The position numbers were made by a program, and so were the translations under genes. The notes beneath the pieces were generated by a model, which was not told where the DNA came from, did no database searches, and was given only the letters and a program-made list of their open reading frames with translations. Shown in pieces: positions 12,914 through 13,963 of a stretch of 13,963 nt of DNA. Source of the DNA: an uncultured Rothia sp. (GTDB taxonomy: Bacteria; Actinomycetota; Actinomycetes; Actinomycetales; Micrococcaceae); NCBI RefSeq assembly GCF_937976295.1, contig NZ_CALJRY010000368.1:1-13963 (forward strand), read 5' to 3'. Numbering within the stretch: position 1 is the first letter of the stretch; each line of letters opens with the position of its first letter.

Positions 12914-13591
12914 ATGTCTGTGACGATTGAACGCGTGGGCTTCGCCCCGAACTATGTGAACTATGTTGAGTGCTTGGATGAGCAGTACCGCATCCACGAT
13001 GAGGTGGCTAACCGCACCCGCCAGAATACGATTCTTCTACTTGAACACGAGCCCGTGATTACCGCAGGTAAACGCACCGAAGACCACGAGTACCCCGCAG
13101 ACAAGTCCACCCCCGTCGTCAAGATTGACCGCGGCGGCAAGCTGACCTGGCACGGCCCCGGCCAGCTGACCGGCTACCCGATTCTGCGTCTGCCCGAGCC
13201 CATTGACGTGGTGGCGTATGTGCGCATCATCGAGGAAATCATCATTAACGTCCTGGCTGGTCTGGGCATTAAGGGTGAGCGTGTTGAGGGACGTAGCGGC
13301 GTGTGGATTCTGGGCGACGGCGTCACCCAGGACAAGAAGATCGCGGCGCTGGGCATGCGCGTTTCGCGTAACACCACCATGCACGGCTTCGCGATTAATT
13401 GCTGCAACGATACCGCGCCTTTCCAGCAGTTCATTCCCTGCGGTATTAGCGATGCCGGTGTGACCACTATTTCGGAGCAGCTGGGCCGCACCGTCACCCC
13501 CGCCGATATTTTGGAGCCGCTGGAGGCGGAGCTTCTGAAGTACCAGGATCGTCTAGCGGAGTCCTTCGAGCCCGTCGCGGCGCAGGACTAA
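12914..13591 (+). CDS. lipB: lipoyl(octanoyl) transferase LipB
   Basis: This 225-residue enzyme moves octanoate from acyl carrier protein to the lipoyl-lysine of E2 and GcvH proteins, the first step of lipoate assembly. Seen: RGGKLTWHGPGQLTGYPI at about 75-92, the RGG-x-TWHGPGQ signature; Lys142 in KKIAALGMRV; HGFAINC; and the acyl-carrying Cys176 in FIPCGI. Lys142 and Cys176 fall at the same numbers as the known catalytic dyad of Mycobacterium tuberculosis LipB. The ATG at 12914 gives the family's usual N-terminus; the Shine-Dalgarno (AAGG, 12903-12906) is weak and 7-8 nt away. The gene is complete and looks active. It lies 175 bp upstream of lipA, which has its own likely promoter, and downstream of an E2 gene as in other actinobacteria. 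The stop codon begins a 12-bp tandem repeat. Confidence 0.95.
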   Translation: MSVTIERVGFAPNYVNYVECLDEQYRIHDEVANRTRQNTILLLEHEPVITAGKRTEDHEYPADKSTPVVKIDRGGKLTWHGPGQLTGYPILRLPEPIDVVAYVRIIEEIIINVLAGLGIKGERVEGRSGVWILGDGVTQDKKIAALGMRVSRNTTMHGFAINCCNDTAPFQQFIPCGISDAGVTTISEQLGRTVTPADILEPLEAELLKYQDRLAESFEPVAAQD

Positions 13592-13624
13592 ACGCAGAGC
13601 TAAACGCTGGGTTAAACGCAACCG
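13589..13624. repeat. three-copy 12-bp tandem repeat starting at the lipB stop codon
   Basis: Units at 13589, 13601 and 13613 all begin TAAACGC, followed by variable bases. Because 12 is a multiple of three, each TAA is in frame with lipB, which gives three in-frame stop codons in succession. Confidence 0.8.
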
Positions 13625-13686
13625 AGAAGCATCGAACGGGCCGTGCACGTAACGCATCCGGCTTGTTCGTCATATACGAAAACCAG

Positions 13687-13715
13687 TTTCACCTACGCCT
13701 GAGCGGGCGTAAAAT
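13687..13715 (+). promoter_or_regulatory. candidate lipA promoter
   Basis: TAAAAT (13710-13715) is a good -10 element. TTTCAC (13687-13692) lies 17 bp upstream as a plausible weak -35. It would start lipA transcription about 45 nt before the TTG start, independent of lipB. The same -10 hexamer occurs upstream of the cysteine desulfurase gene. Confidence 0.4.
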
Positions 13716-13766
13716 AGATGATGGCCCACCTGCACAGAGGGCACATCGAGACCAAGGAGAAGACTT

Positions 13767-13963
13767 TTGAGCACCGCACCTGAAGGACGCAAGCTACTGC
13801 GTGTGGAGGCCCGCAACGCTGAGGTTCCCATTGAGAAGAAGCCTCACTGGATTAAGACCAAGGCTATTGTTGGCCCCGAATACAACGAGATGCGCGAGCT
13901 GGCTCGCGGTCAGGGTCTGCACACCGTGTGTGAAGAGGCCGGCTGCCCCAATATTTACGAGTG
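13767..13963 (+). CDS. lipA: lipoyl synthase LipA (5' part, continues past window)
   Basis: The first 65 codons are of a radical SAM enzyme that inserts two sulfurs into protein-bound octanoyl groups, completing lipoate made by LipB. The start is TTG 13767, with AAGGAGA (13754-13760) 6 nt upstream; no better start exists and the N-terminus APEGRKLLRVEARNAEVPIE matches actinobacterial LipA. VCEEAGCPNIYE carries Cys55 and Cys60. The cut codon TG at the edge is probably Cys66, completing the CX4CX5C motif that binds the auxiliary (sacrificial) iron-sulfur cluster. The radical SAM CX3CX2C motif lies beyond the window. Adjacent to lipB in the same direction. Identity is near certain. Confidence 0.95.
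   Translation, partial: MSTAPEGRKLLRVEARNAEVPIEKKPHWIKTKAIVGPEYNEMRELARGQGLHTVCEEAGCPNIYE

Overview
The window is high-GC actinobacterial DNA. Protein sequences and gene neighbourhoods look most like Micrococcaceae, and I think of Rothia (R. mucilaginosa type). That assignment rests on remembered family resemblance, not on a search. Signs include TPM and HtrA membrane proteins with low-complexity tails, GTG and TTG starts, a cysteine desulfurase-mnmA neighbourhood and an E2-lipB-lipA neighbourhood.

Left third (1-5231, all on the minus strand): a secreted, membrane-anchored TPM-domain protein with a long coiled coil runs off the left edge. Upstream of it lies an unrecognised 815-residue membrane-anchored protein with a Gln/Pro-rich linker, and then a 53-residue membrane peptide with a strong ribosome binding site and its own terminator. 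A four-copy 16-bp tandem repeat and a hairpin lie between the two large genes. Centre (5612-9666): a plus-strand HtrA/DegP-like serine protease with a textbook terminator; a minus-strand pair, trmL followed by a uracil-DNA glycosylase family gene; and, divergent from trmL, a plus-strand cysteine desulfurase.

Right third: downstream of the cysteine desulfurase, mnmA starts normally but keeps only its first 50 codons. At 9992-10005 the sequence passes, through a 14-base word that fits both genes, into the Ala/Pro linker and catalytic core of a 2-oxoacid dehydrogenase E2 (sucB/dlaT type), in a different reading frame. This is the most notable thing in the window: either a real deletion or translocation that destroyed both genes, or, more likely, an assembly mis-join at a repetitive GCTGCTGCACC-like word. 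After the E2 come a strong bidirectional terminator, a convergent minus-strand gene for a possible pseudokinase-like membrane protein, then lipB and the 5' part of lipA.

Functional links: TrmL, the cysteine desulfurase and MnmA all bear on tRNA wobble position 34. LipB and LipA make the lipoyl cofactor used by E2 proteins such as the truncated one upstream. The window also carries several unrelated short tandem arrays (12-18 bp units) at gene ends and inside one gene, which suggests frequent replication slippage. I see no CRISPR array, tRNA, rRNA, insertion sequence or phage gene, and no convincing new defence or biosynthetic system.
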